A stretch of 64,000 nucleotides of DNA from Haladaptatus halobius (GTDB taxonomy: Archaea > Halobacteriota > Halobacteria > Halobacteriales > Haladaptataceae), in assembly GCF_020618475.1 (NCBI RefSeq), contig NZ_CP085335.1, positions 2,294,001 to 2,358,000 on the forward strand, written 5' to 3'. A program made the translations under genes and the position numbers. The notes under the pieces are model-generated. The model was not told the origin of the DNA. It searched no databases and saw nothing but the letters and a program-made list of their open reading frames with translations. Positions 1-7,950 of this stretch are shown here, one piece after another. The first letter of the stretch is position 1. Each line of letters starts with the position of its first letter.

Positions 1-135
1 CAGATGCAACTTCGTGAAATGGTAGTCACAAAGTGCCCCGGGGCCGACGGAATGGACGGCCGCCTGCAGGCAGCGGACATCGAACAGCCGCGACCCGCTG
101 AACTGTCGCGGCTCATACAATCTCCCCCAGATGGC
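1..135 (-). ncRNA. Candidate structured RNA or 5' end of an unidentified gene, cut by window start
   Basis: This stretch lies downstream, on the minus strand, of a TATA-like box (156-163). Read on the minus strand it folds into several clean hairpins: a 9-bp stem AGCCGCGAC/GTCGCGGCT (about 89-116), a 5-bp GGCCG/CGGCC stem (about 41-60) and an 8-bp stem with one G-U pair (about 11-34). Such density is unusual for coding DNA. The alternative is a protein gene: an ATG at 116 (minus) stays open to the window edge, but its first 35 or so residues match no family I know. I could not find the conserved core of RNase P RNA or SRP RNA. Confidence 0.3.
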
Positions 136-155
136 CAGTATTGCCACTATGAGCC

Positions 156-163
156 TTTATATA
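156..163 (-). promoter_or_regulatory. TATA-like box (TATATAAA on the minus strand)
   Basis: TATATAAA on the minus strand, about 25 bases before the start of the structured stretch that runs to the window edge and 33 bases after the 3' end of tRNA-Thr. It is the most AT-rich spot in the region. It also reads as TTTATATA on the plus strand, so direction is inferred from the structured region next to it. Confidence 0.4.
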
Positions 164-188
164 CGCAGAATTTGACCAGAATACAGCA

Positions 189-260
189 AGCCTAGGCCGG
201 GATTTGAACCCGGGCTCTCGTCCTTACCAAGGACGCGCTTTACCGCTAAGCTACCCAGGC
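189..260 (-). tRNA. tRNA-Thr (GGT anticodon)
   Basis: A full cloverleaf can be drawn. The acceptor stem is GCCTGGG/CCTAGGC with one G-U pair. The anticodon stem is CGTCC/GGACG around the 7-base loop TTGGTAA, giving anticodon GGT for Thr ACC codons. The T arm contains the GGTTCAAATCC type sequence. CCA is not encoded, as usual in haloarchaea. No intron is present. Confidence 0.95.
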
Positions 261-310
261 GCGGCATTCATTTCTACACGCGGAACCAACTTTAGGCGTT
301 TCGATTCGCA

Positions 311-952
311 TCAAGGGTCGGTGGCGGACGATGGGGCCTCGTCCGGCCAGTTCGTTTGTCTGCCCGACAGCTTCACCAACGTGTCGATCGCGTCGTCGGA
401 GAGCAACTCCGCCGATTCGTGTTCGGTGGTCGACGCGGTGAGCCGCTCCGCGTACCGCCGAGTTCCGGCTGGTACGTCACCGCCGCCAACCGTCGTTCCG
501 GCGACGATGGCGAGTTCGAATACGTCGATTTCGAGTGCGCGGTCGGCGTGCAGTTCGGTCTGGTCTCGACCGAACGACTTGACGGTCTGAACCGCTGTAT
601 CGGCGGCCTCCGTGCGAGCGAGGAGGGAGAAACCGCGAGAGACCATCACGTCCGCCGCCAGAATGGCGAGGTTACTTTCGGTATGCTGTGGTTCCGTCTC
701 CCACGGTTCGTCGAGCGCGAGCCGTCGGGTGAGTTGCAGTCCCTCGTAGATAAGTTGGACACCGGCGGCGCGACTCTCGACCTCAGTCGTGCTGGCATCG
801 CCGCCGACCGCTCGCGCGCTCAGCAGCGTCAACACGCCCGGAACCATTCCCGACGAGTCCAGCAGTCCGCCGATGCGGTCGCGGAGTTGCGCTGGCGTGA
901 TATCCCCGATAGCCTCGCGCGCTGCTCCGCGCGCCCGGACGGCCTCTTCCAT
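311..952 (-). CDS. Conserved haloarchaeal protein of unknown function (DUF7114-like)
   Basis: The protein has 213 residues, is mostly helical and acidic, and has no membrane segment or signal peptide. I see no catalytic motif. It resembles a haloarchaeal family of unknown function found beside housekeeping genes; the DUF7114 name is from memory. The ATG at 952 was chosen because the in-frame extension upstream runs across the start of the divergent enoyl-CoA hydratase gene and has poor composition. It is transcribed away from that gene, with 60 bases between the two starts. Confidence 0.75.
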   Translation of the reverse strand: MEEAVRARGAAREAIGDITPAQLRDRIGGLLDSSGMVPGVLTLLSARAVGGDASTTEVESRAAGVQLIYEGLQLTRRLALDEPWETEPQHTESNLAILAADVMVSRGFSLLARTEAADTAVQTVKSFGRDQTELHADRALEIDVFELAIVAGTTVGGGDVPAGTRRYAERLTASTTEHESAELLSDDAIDTLVKLSGRQTNWPDEAPSSATDP

Positions 953-1012
953 TGTCGGGGAGTTACGACGGAACCGCCAAAGACCTTTGGAAAGCGTCGC
1001 CAACGGGACGGT

Positions 1013-1726
1013 ATGATTGACGTACTCGACGGTGCGGAGATCAGAACCGTTACGATAGTCCGTCCGGAGCGTCGCAACGCGCTCACGCCGGACGGATTGG
1101 ACGACCTCGCACGCGCCGTCCGCGAAGCGCACCAACCGGTCGTCTACTTGTGCGGCGAAGGTGCGGCATTCTGTGCTGGCGCCGACCTCGACATCGTGGC
1201 TGGATTAGACCGCGAGTCAGCGGAGGAGTTCGCGGAACGTGGCCAGCGAGTAACGAACGAGATCGAACGCGCCGACAGCGTCGTCGTCGCGGGAATCGAC
1301 GGCGCGGCGCGAGGTGGCGGTGTCGAACTCGCGCTGGCGTGTGACCTGCGGGTCGCCACGCCGGACGCGACGTTCGCCGAACCAGGCGTCCAACTCGGTA
1401 TCTTCGGCGCGTGGGGCGGTACTGCCCGACTTCCGGATATCGTTGGATTGGGCGATGCGCTCGACCTCGCGCTCTCGGGTCGGGTCGTGACCGCCGAGGA
1501 CGCACGGCGGATGGGTCTCGTCTCGCGTATCGTCGAGGAGCCGCGTTCGGTGGCCGAGGAGATAGCGGTGAACGCCCCCGACGCACTCCGCATCGTCAAA
1601 ACCCGTGTCCGCGACCGCTCCTCGGTGAACGTGCAGACCGAACGCGAGGCGGAAGCCTTCGGCGAACTCGTGGCGGCGAACGCCGCCGATATCGCGGCCC
1701 GGCGGAATTCCGGCGAGCCGAAGTAG
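1013..1726 (+). CDS. Enoyl-CoA hydratase/isomerase family protein
   Basis: A crotonase-fold protein of 237 residues, slightly shorter than the usual 255-260. The first oxyanion-hole segment GEGAAFCAGADL is at about 48-59 and the second, GAARGGGVELALACDLR, at about 97-113. Glu105 fits the first catalytic glutamate of hydratases. At the place of the second one the sequence reads AEPGVQLG rather than GQPEINLG, so that glutamate appears to be Gly. The protein may therefore be an isomerase or another crotonase activity rather than a classical hydratase. The ATG at 1013 starts just before the conserved fold; longer in-frame starts overlap the divergent gene. Its likely role is fatty-acid or amino-acid degradation, which the neighbours do not narrow. 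Confidence 0.85.
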   Translation: MIDVLDGAEIRTVTIVRPERRNALTPDGLDDLARAVREAHQPVVYLCGEGAAFCAGADLDIVAGLDRESAEEFAERGQRVTNEIERADSVVVAGIDGAARGGGVELALACDLRVATPDATFAEPGVQLGIFGAWGGTARLPDIVGLGDALDLALSGRVVTAEDARRMGLVSRIVEEPRSVAEEIAVNAPDALRIVKTRVRDRSSVNVQTEREAEAFGELVAANAADIAARRNSGEPK

Positions 1727-1741
1727 TGCAGAGGAGTCGAG

Positions 1742-2536
1742 TTACAGGGGGTTGGGTGACGGCGGGACGGCGCGCTTGTGCGTGCTTCGATCGTACATCG
1801 CGTCGATGCGCCGCACGTCCTCCTCCGTCGCGTCTTCGACCTGTCGGGCAGTCGCGGCCGCGGAGAGTGGTCCATCGACGTGGAGCGCCAGAATCGCGTC
1901 GAGGGTGTCGTAGCTGATACCTAGTTCCTCCTCATCTGTCTGGCCCGCCCACAGTCCGGCGGTGGGTTCCTTCTCCACGAGTTCGTCCGGCACGCCGACG
2001 TGCACGGCGAGTTGGCGAACCTGCTGTTTGTAGAGGTTACCGATGGGGTGGCAATCGACCGCACCGTCGCCGTACTTCGTGAAGTAACCGACCAGCGCCT
2101 CGGTGCGATTCCCGGTGCCGAGCACTATCGCGTTTTCGTGGTTGGCGACGAGGTAGTTGAATACCGCACGCGTGCGAGCGCGAGCGTTGCCGACGGCTAG
2201 TTGGTCGCCTTCGGCTTCGGAGTAAGCATCCAGAAACTCGTTCACGACGGGATTGATTTCGAACACGTCGTAGGGAATCTCCAGCTCCGTGGCTACCCAC
2301 TCGGCGTCGCTCATATTGTCCTCTCGGCTTACTGCGCCGGGCATGACGAGCCCGTGGAGGTTCTCCTTCCCGAGCGCTTCGACCGCGAGATGCGCCGTCA
2401 GCGTGCTGTCGATGCCACCCGACAGTCCGAGAACCGCCGAGTCGGTGCCCGCCTCCGTGACTTTCTCGTGGACGAACGCGGTGATGTGTTCGCGGTGGGC
2501 TTCGAGTTCTTCCTCCGATAGTTCGAGGTCAATCAT
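1742..2536 (-). CDS. nadE: NAD+ synthetase
   Basis: Converts nicotinic acid adenine dinucleotide to NAD+ using ATP and ammonia, the last step of NAD synthesis. The PP-loop motif SGGIDS is at 39-44. A conserved DCHPIGNLYKQQVRQLA segment follows the GTGNRTE motif. At 264 residues it has the usual size of the stand-alone ammonia-dependent enzyme, without a glutaminase domain. It ends 16 bases from the convergent enoyl-CoA hydratase gene, so the two are separate units. Confidence 0.96.
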   Translation of the reverse strand: MIDLELSEEELEAHREHITAFVHEKVTEAGTDSAVLGLSGGIDSTLTAHLAVEALGKENLHGLVMPGAVSREDNMSDAEWVATELEIPYDVFEINPVVNEFLDAYSEAEGDQLAVGNARARTRAVFNYLVANHENAIVLGTGNRTEALVGYFTKYGDGAVDCHPIGNLYKQQVRQLAVHVGVPDELVEKEPTAGLWAGQTDEEELGISYDTLDAILALHVDGPLSAAATARQVEDATEEDVRRIDAMYDRSTHKRAVPPSPNPL

Positions 2537-2647
2537 CGTCGGCTGTTGGACGGCTGACGACTAAAACCTCCCCGCCCACCGTGAATTTGTGGACGAGTGT
2601 ACGGAATCGCTACGTTGAAGTGACGGTAGATCGAAGAAATGGAGTGT

Positions 2648-2722
2648 CGAAGCGCGCCGGTGTCTGCGCGAAATGAGGTCAGGCTCGGCGCGAGAGGAAC
2701 GAAGCGACGAAGCGCGCCGGTG
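2648..2722. repeat. 15-bp direct repeat that includes the 5' end of tRNA-Gly
   Basis: The sequence CGAAGCGCGCCGGTG occurs at about 2648-2662 and again at about 2708-2722, where its right half is the first nine bases of tRNA-Gly. The upstream copy is a fragment of the tRNA start with its flank. This could be the trace of an old integration or of slippage at the tRNA gene. Confidence 0.5.
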
Positions 2723-2784
2723 GTCTAGTGGTAGGACATGAGCTTCCCAAGCTCATAGCCCGGGTTCAACTCCCGGTCGGCGCA
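2714..2784 (+). tRNA. tRNA-Gly (CCC anticodon)
   Basis: The acceptor stem is GCGCCGG/TCGGCGC with one G-T pair next to the core. The anticodon stem TGAGC/GCTCA encloses loop TTCCCAA, giving anticodon CCC. The T arm has GGGTTCAACTCCC. There is no encoded CCA and no intron. Confidence 0.95.
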
Positions 2785-2954
2785 TCACAACGGCAGGCCA
2801 TCTCGTCAGGTTTTCTCCAATAGCAACATATCGGCCAGAGATTCGAAGTGGAACTACCATCTTCACCAGTCCGCCAAGCGACGAACGTAACCAAACAAAG
2901 TTGCACACGATCCTCAACGTAACTAATTTACCTTATGTGAGAGTCAGTGAGCGC

Positions 2955-3191
2955 ATGAGCACCGGACTGAGGGGATATGTAACGCGGTACCCAAACCAGC
3001 TACGTTCACGGGCAGTAGTCAAGACGCTCCTCTATCGAGTATTTATGCTCGTCGTCACCGTCGGTGTCGCGCTGATAGTCACCGGAAACACTACGGACGC
3101 GGTGAGCATCGGTATCGCCACGAACGTCGTTAAAACCGGCACGTACTACTTCTACGAGCGATTGTGGGACAGAATCGCGTGGGGCATCTGA
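2955..3191 (+). CDS. DUF2061 family small membrane protein
   Basis: A protein of 78 residues with two probable membrane helices, roughly residues 22-42 and 48-65, and the DUF2061 pattern: SRAVVKTLLYRVF, a TGNTTDAVSIGI turn and a terminal YYFYERLWDRIAWG. The function of the family is unknown. The ATG at 2955 is preferred over one at 2901 because the family starts near here and the upstream extension has an atypical composition. Confidence 0.85.
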   Translation: MSTGLRGYVTRYPNQLRSRAVVKTLLYRVFMLVVTVGVALIVTGNTTDAVSIGIATNVVKTGTYYFYERLWDRIAWGI

Positions 3192-3265
3192 AGTCACGCG
3201 CTCTAAAATCCGCACCTGCCGAAAGAACCGTCCGCATCTCTCTGCTCACCGCGTTTCACCGACCA

Positions 3266-3976
3266 CTATCGCGAGTCTCGATTCTCCCGCAGTCCCAGAA
3301 TCTCCTCCACGCCTTCGTCCTCGAACCGCATCGGCCTGCGCCACCACGGCCCTTTCCCCGAATCGCTCGATAGCTCCGTCACCACTCGGTTGGCCTCCGA
3401 ACCCTTCTCGACACTACTTAGCGGAATCGCGGTATCGTACAGGCTCGACTCGTCCGCCGCGCCCGCCAACAACACCGCAGCGTCGAACTCGTCGCGTTTC
3501 AGATGAGCGTTGTTCCCGAAAACGTCCCGCACCTCCGCGTCCAAATCTGTGAACTCCGCTCCCGCAATCGGCTCGCGCGCCAACCGGAACTGCCCGATGA
3601 CGTACGCGCCCCATCTCGGCGGAATCCACTCCCGCTTCGGTTCCCCGACCGTCGAAAGCGTGGCGTAGAAGAAGACGTAGTCGCCCGCGGCGAGTTCCAA
3701 CAGTGGGCGAGCTTTCACGCCGAAGGGGTCGCCGTAGGTGTAGCGTTCACAGCACGGATACTCCGCGAACTCCGGGTCGAGGTGGACGGGCGACTCCGCC
3801 GACCCCTCCGGCAGTTCCACCGAGAGGTCGAGGTCGTCGTAGGTCGGAACTGGGCGAGCCGTCGGCTCTGACTCCGGAATCGGGACGTATTCGAAGCTCC
3901 CGTCCGGACGAATCGGGCCGCGGACGCCGGGCTGGTTCGTGTTCGCGGCGACGTTGATGGCGACGGCGCGGGCCAT
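3266..3976 (-). CDS. Nmad3-like putative nucleotide modification domain protein
   Basis: A soluble protein of 236 residues. The N-terminus has the pattern of the Nmad3 (nucleotide modification associated domain 3) family: a short strand, then ANTNQPGVRGPIRPDGSFEY, then a VPIPE segment. Later it has PCCERYTYGDPFG and GDYVFFYATL, typical of the same family. Nmad proteins were predicted from context to act in hypermodified-base synthesis in phages and bacteria; no activity is proven for this one. No phage, methylase or restriction gene is nearby, so its role here is open. The start at 3976 is preferred; an ATG at 3982 adds two residues. Confidence 0.7.
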   Translation of the reverse strand: MARAVAINVAANTNQPGVRGPIRPDGSFEYVPIPESEPTARPVPTYDDLDLSVELPEGSAESPVHLDPEFAEYPCCERYTYGDPFGVKARPLLELAAGDYVFFYATLSTVGEPKREWIPPRWGAYVIGQFRLAREPIAGAEFTDLDAEVRDVFGNNAHLKRDEFDAAVLLAGAADESSLYDTAIPLSSVEKGSEANRVVTELSSDSGKGPWWRRPMRFEDEGVEEILGLRENRDSR

Positions 3977-4052
3977 TAGCATCGGATGGGAGTGCGAGCG
4001 GGAAAAGCGTGGCTACACCGCGCCGGACTTCGACGAACCCAGCGACGCATGG

Positions 4053-4331
4053 CTACCACACGCCGAGCGGTTCGACGCACTCGCGGCAGAAGGTGTACTC
4101 CGTTCCGTTCTCCGTCCCGCAGTGAGGACACTGGCGCACGTCGGGATCGTCTTCGCGGAACTCCTCCAAGATGCTCTCCTTTCGCACGTCGTCCGGCGCG
4201 CTCTGTTCCGAACTCGGTGGCGTCGATTGCAACAGCGGCGAGTCCTCGTCGCTCCGTAGAAATCGATAGATGAGCAGCTGTAGCCCCGCGAAGAGGACGA
4301 CGTACAGGACGATCCACCCCCAGACGTTCAT
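4053..4331 (-). CDS. Membrane-anchored zinc-ribbon protein
   Basis: A protein of 92 residues with one N-terminal membrane helix (about 4-24), an acidic linker and a C-terminal zinc ribbon of the CPHCGTEN...CREC type (four cysteines, about residues 68-87). It resembles small haloarchaeal proteins of the DUF7577 kind. The function is unknown; such proteins may act as membrane-bound adaptors. It is divergent from the beta-propeller gene that starts 90 bases away. Confidence 0.75.
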   Translation of the reverse strand: MNVWGWIVLYVVLFAGLQLLIYRFLRSDEDSPLLQSTPPSSEQSAPDDVRKESILEEFREDDPDVRQCPHCGTENGTEYTFCRECVEPLGVW

Positions 4332-4421
4332 GCTCCATCGTGACCTACGTGGTCATGCTACTTGGTAGCTTCGCACAATCCTATCCGCCAGCTTTAGAAC
4401 GGTCGTTGACGAGTGTCGGAT

Positions 4422-5696
4422 ATGGCTCACTCTCGTCTGCGGTATCTCGCCCTGACGTTCGTGGTGTTCTCCGCATTTCTCGGCTATCAGGCGGTGACGG
4501 CCGACCAGAGCGTCCACGCCGAAACGGTCGACGACGGTCCCTATCCCGGAAACACGCTCATCAGCATCCAGAGCTACGGGCTGAACGGCAAACTCATCGA
4601 AGTGAACGAGAAGAACGAAGTCGTCTGGGAGTACGACCCGCCGAACTCGCGGGTGTTCGACGCCGAACAGATCGAAAACGGCAACATCCTCGTCGGCGTG
4701 ACGACGAAACTCCCGCCCGAAAAGTGTCCCGCCGAGCAGCTACAAGTGAACTCGAAGCAGTGCATTCAGGCCAAGGTGCTCGAACTCGACTACGAAACCC
4801 GCAACGTCGTCTGGAACTACTCGTGGTACGACGAGTACATCACGCACCATGAAGTTCACGACGTAGACCGCCTCGACAACGGCCAGACCGCCATCATCGA
4901 CATGGGCAACGACCGGGCGTTCACCGTCGACCGCTCGGGCGAAATCACGTGGGAGTGGCACGCCGAGAACCACCTCGGCGAGGGAACCGAGTTTCGAAAG
5001 AAGTACGGCGGCCCGCCGAATCCCGGAGGCGAGCGCGACTGGACGCACATGAACGACATCGACCGTCTGCGGAACGGTAACTTCCAAATCTCGGTGCGGA
5101 ACTTCGACGTGGTCATCGAAGTCGACCCGAAGATGAACCGAATCGTGGACGTGGTCGGCGAACCCGGCAACTACAGCGTGATGCGGGAACAGCACAACCC
5201 CGACCGTCTCGAACGGTGGAACACACTCCTCGTCGCCGATAGCCAGAACGACCGGGTCGTCGAACTGAACGCTTCGACCGGCGAAGTCGTCTGGCAGTAC
5301 GGCGGTAAGAAACTCCTCCACTGGCCGCGGGACGCGGATCGTCTGCCGAACGGCAACACGCTCATCGTAGATACGTTCAACAATCGCGTGCTGGAGATCA
5401 ATCCCGATGGCGAAGTCGTCTGGCGATACGAGGGCGTGATGATGCCGTACACCGCGGATCGCCTCACCGTCCCCGAGAACTCGACCGACACTGTCTCGGG
5501 TGCCGACTTCGAGAGCCGATTCAGCGACTCCGACGCCGCCACCGGACTCCTCCAGCAGGCGGAAGCCTACGCCTCGTTCGTCTTCCCGATGTGGGTTCGT
5601 CTGCCGGAGTTGTTCACGCTCGCCGGAATGGTCGTCGTGGGGCTGTGGCTCGTCGTCGAACTCGCAGTCGTCGCCTATCGAGATTACGCGGGCTGA
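4422..5696 (+). CDS. Arylsulfotransferase-like beta-propeller protein
   Basis: A protein of 424 residues with an N-terminal hydrophobic segment (about 8-25) that can be a signal peptide or anchor, and another membrane helix near the C-terminus (about 392-415). Between them lie repeated blades of the form LxNGNxLxxxx...N.RVxExxxxGEVVWxY, typical of the ASST/PQQ-like propeller fold. This suggests an extracytoplasmic domain tethered at one or both ends. The sulfotransferase activity is only a family label; I cannot point to the catalytic histidine with certainty. The ATG at 4422 fits the signal segment better than the GTG at 4413. It is tail-to-tail with the next propeller gene; the two genes overlap by 13 bases. 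Confidence 0.8.
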   Translation: MAHSRLRYLALTFVVFSAFLGYQAVTADQSVHAETVDDGPYPGNTLISIQSYGLNGKLIEVNEKNEVVWEYDPPNSRVFDAEQIENGNILVGVTTKLPPEKCPAEQLQVNSKQCIQAKVLELDYETRNVVWNYSWYDEYITHHEVHDVDRLDNGQTAIIDMGNDRAFTVDRSGEITWEWHAENHLGEGTEFRKKYGGPPNPGGERDWTHMNDIDRLRNGNFQISVRNFDVVIEVDPKMNRIVDVVGEPGNYSVMREQHNPDRLERWNTLLVADSQNDRVVELNASTGEVVWQYGGKKLLHWPRDADRLPNGNTLIVDTFNNRVLEINPDGEVVWRYEGVMMPYTADRLTVPENSTDTVSGADFESRFSDSDAATGLLQQAEAYASFVFPMWVRLPELFTLAGMVVVGLWLVVELAVVAYRDYAG

Positions 5697-6763
5697 AGCA
5701 TGAGAACGCGGTCGTCCTGCGGTGCGGGACTCTCCGCGCGACCGTCCCGATTGCTGGTCGTCACGTACAGGTTGTCGTTCGGCCCGGTGAACGCCGTCCG
5801 AAGGCGACCGTACGCTCCGTCGAGTATGCGTTCCTGTTCAACTATCTGTCGACCGTCGAATCGCACTCGGTGGAGATGTCTCCCCGTGAGCGTCCCGAAG
5901 AAGAAATCGCCCCGCCACTCGGCTATCGGCCCGTCGTAGAAGGTCGCGCTACCCGGCGCGATTGTCGGGGTGTACGTCGTGAGAGGGTCGGTGAACTGCT
6001 CGCTCTTTCCGGTCACTTCGGGCCAGCCGTAGTTGTTCCCGGCCTCGAGGACGTTTATCTCGTCGTTCTCGTCGGGGCCGTGTTCCGTGCTGAAGAGGGT
6101 TCCGTCGCGGAACGCGAGTCCCTGCGGGTTGCGGTGGCCGTAGGTGAACACCTCGTTTCCGAAGGGGTTGTCCGGATGCGGCTTCCCGTCGAGCGTCACC
6201 CTGAGAACTTTGCCGGCGAGCGACTGCTTGTTCTGTGCTCGTTCCCCGCTTCCGGCGTCGCCCGTGGTGACGTACAGCGCGCCGTCTTGGACGGCGAGTC
6301 GACCGCCGTCGTGGTAGGACGAGGCCGGGATTCCGTCGATGACGGTTCGCTCCGGTTCGAACCCTTCGTCGACGCGGTGGCGAACGACTCGGTTCTGCAG
6401 TCCGCCCCCTCGTTCGTAGGTCTGATACGTGTATGCTAACCTCTCGTTTTCCGGGTGCAAGACGAGTCCGAGTAGACCACCCTCGCCGCTGTGAGCTATC
6501 TGCTTGGTGAAGTCGGCGACGATTCTGTTGCCGTTCGGGCGGATACGCCGGATGCGGCCCGGTCGCTCGGTGAAATAGAGGTCGTCGTTCGAGTCGAAGG
6601 CGACACCCCACGGTACTTCGAGATTCATGGCGACCGTCTTGACCCGCACCCCCGGAACGCGCTTCGTCGTCGAAGTCTGGGTCGTACTACCGGACGACTC
6701 CACGCATCCGGCGAGACCGGTGATGCCGAGCGCGATAGACCGGAGGTACGTGCGGCGTCGCAT
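5684..6763 (-). CDS. PQQ-dependent sugar dehydrogenase (GSDH/YliI family), lipoprotein
   Basis: A protein of 359 residues. The N-terminus RRRTYLRSIALGITGLAGC combines a twin-arginine-like start with a lipobox ending at Cys20, so it is probably exported folded and lipid-anchored. The rest is a six-bladed propeller of the soluble aldose sugar dehydrogenase family: VPWGVAFDSNDDLYFTERPGR, GGLLGLVLHP, YHDGGRLAV, YGHRNPQGLAF and STEHGPDENDEIN. Family members oxidise aldose sugars with PQQ; whether this organism makes PQQ is not visible here. A start at 6772 is also possible. Confidence 0.88.
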   Translation of the reverse strand: MRRRTYLRSIALGITGLAGCVESSGSTTQTSTTKRVPGVRVKTVAMNLEVPWGVAFDSNDDLYFTERPGRIRRIRPNGNRIVADFTKQIAHSGEGGLLGLVLHPENERLAYTYQTYERGGGLQNRVVRHRVDEGFEPERTVIDGIPASSYHDGGRLAVQDGALYVTTGDAGSGERAQNKQSLAGKVLRVTLDGKPHPDNPFGNEVFTYGHRNPQGLAFRDGTLFSTEHGPDENDEINVLEAGNNYGWPEVTGKSEQFTDPLTTYTPTIAPGSATFYDGPIAEWRGDFFFGTLTGRHLHRVRFDGRQIVEQERILDGAYGRLRTAFTGPNDNLYVTTSNRDGRAESPAPQDDRVLMLQPA

Positions 6764-6802
6764 AGTCCGCATCACGACCTCACGGGAGAAAAACGGTCCG
6801 GG

Positions 6803-7702
6803 TTAATCCGACAGGTCGAGGTCGCGCTGGAACTCGTCGAACTGCTCTACGTCGTTCGGAAGTTCGTAGTCGATGCGCCGCGCTTCCTTCTCGGTCGGCG
6901 GTACGTCGTCGACGGGGACGGCCTCGTCTTCCCAACCCGGCTTCACGCGGATGCTCTTCGCCGGCATCCCGACCGCGACGTGATGTGCCGGAATATCGCT
7001 CTGGACGACCGCCCGCGCACCGACGAGCGCGTTCTCGCCGACCTCGACGCCGGCGCGAACCATCGCGTCGTAGGTGAGTCGCACGTCGTCCTCGACGATG
7101 GTGTGGTAGTTGGTCACCTCGGTCTGGTCGACTACGTCGTGGTCGTGGCTATAGACGTGGACGCCGTCGCTGATGGAACACCGATTTCCGATGGTCAGTT
7201 TTCCGCGGTCGTCCAGATGCACGTCGTCGTGGACGACCGTGTTGTCACCGATTCGGATGTTGTGTCCGTAGGTGAACGAGATGCCTTTGAAGAACCGGCA
7301 GTCGTCGCCGCACTCCTCGAAGAGATGGTTCGCAAGCATCTGGCGGAATCGGAGTGCGAACTCCACGTTGTCGGCCATCGGCGTCGCGTCGAACTGCCGC
7401 CAGAGCCACTGGAGGTGTTTCGACTCGCGGAACTTCGCTTCGTCCTTCTCGGCGTAGTACTCGCTCTCGAGCGTCGCGTTGCAGGGGTCGTAGCTCTGGA
7501 GGCGGACGCGCTCCGCGTTCGATACCTGTTCGCCGTTCTGCCACGCCTCGTACGCGTCGCGGTCGCCGTGCAGGTCGACGAGCACCTCCTCGACCACCTC
7601 GCACGTATCTTCGTCGCCGGCGATGCGGTCATCAACTTCGTCGATGAACCCGCGTACGCCCGCTTCGGCGGATTCGGGAAGCGTAACGTGTCGCTTTGTC
7701 AT
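6803..7702 (-). CDS. Hexapeptide-repeat O-acyltransferase (maltose/galactoside acetyltransferase type)
   Basis: A protein of 299 residues. An N-terminal helical part (about 1-110) with a long acidic segment precedes a left-handed beta-helix. Isoleucine-patch repeats such as IRIGDNTVVHDDVHLDDRG and LTIGNRCSISDGVHVYSHDHD run through about residues 145-235, ending in the family signature AVVQSDIPAHHVAVGMPAKSI. His residues in the YSHDHD stretch fit the acceptor site. The substrate is unknown. The long N-terminal part is larger than in LacA/Maa and may be specific to haloarchaea. Confidence 0.88.
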   Translation of the reverse strand: MTKRHVTLPESAEAGVRGFIDEVDDRIAGDEDTCEVVEEVLVDLHGDRDAYEAWQNGEQVSNAERVRLQSYDPCNATLESEYYAEKDEAKFRESKHLQWLWRQFDATPMADNVEFALRFRQMLANHLFEECGDDCRFFKGISFTYGHNIRIGDNTVVHDDVHLDDRGKLTIGNRCSISDGVHVYSHDHDVVDQTEVTNYHTIVEDDVRLTYDAMVRAGVEVGENALVGARAVVQSDIPAHHVAVGMPAKSIRVKPGWEDEAVPVDDVPPTEKEARRIDYELPNDVEQFDEFQRDLDLSD

Positions 7703-7885
7703 GCGCTTATTTCACCCTCGATTTTCTTATAGGTTAGTTACCCGCCCGTAGGCAAGGGGGTTTTGGTTGCGGCGCGGAGTGCTCCTTCCGACGACAGTCG
7801 TTTCGACTCGGAAATCGGACGGCGGGGACGAGTTTCTTGTTGCAGAGCTTCATTTTCACCCTCCACCGTCGAACTTCGCTTTGTC

Positions 7886-7929
7886 GGGGGTCAGCCCCCA
7901 CTCGAGAGAACGTTCTGGCGTTCTCGAAT
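7886..7929. repeat. Two adjacent hairpins downstream of pitA
   Basis: GGGGG-TCA-(G)CCCCC at 7886-7899 is followed at once by GAGAACG-TTCTGG-CGTTCTC (about 7904-7927). They lie 22 bases past the pitA stop codon and could end or stabilise its transcript. The T-rich run typical of archaeal terminators is weak here. Confidence 0.4.
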
Positions 7930-7950
7930 TGAGCGAGATACGAAAGAATC

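Noticed and set aside
189..260. Reading the first tRNA as tRNA-Pro from TGG in the loop
   Set aside because: With the 5-bp anticodon stem CGTCC/GGACG the seven-base loop is TTGGTAA, which puts GGT at 34-36, hence Thr.
7734..7853. Minus-strand open frame of 39 codons with a GGAGG just before its ATG
   Set aside because: The sequence is basic and Cys/Pro-rich, unlike haloarchaeal proteins, and overlaps no conserved family. The ribosome site alone is not enough.
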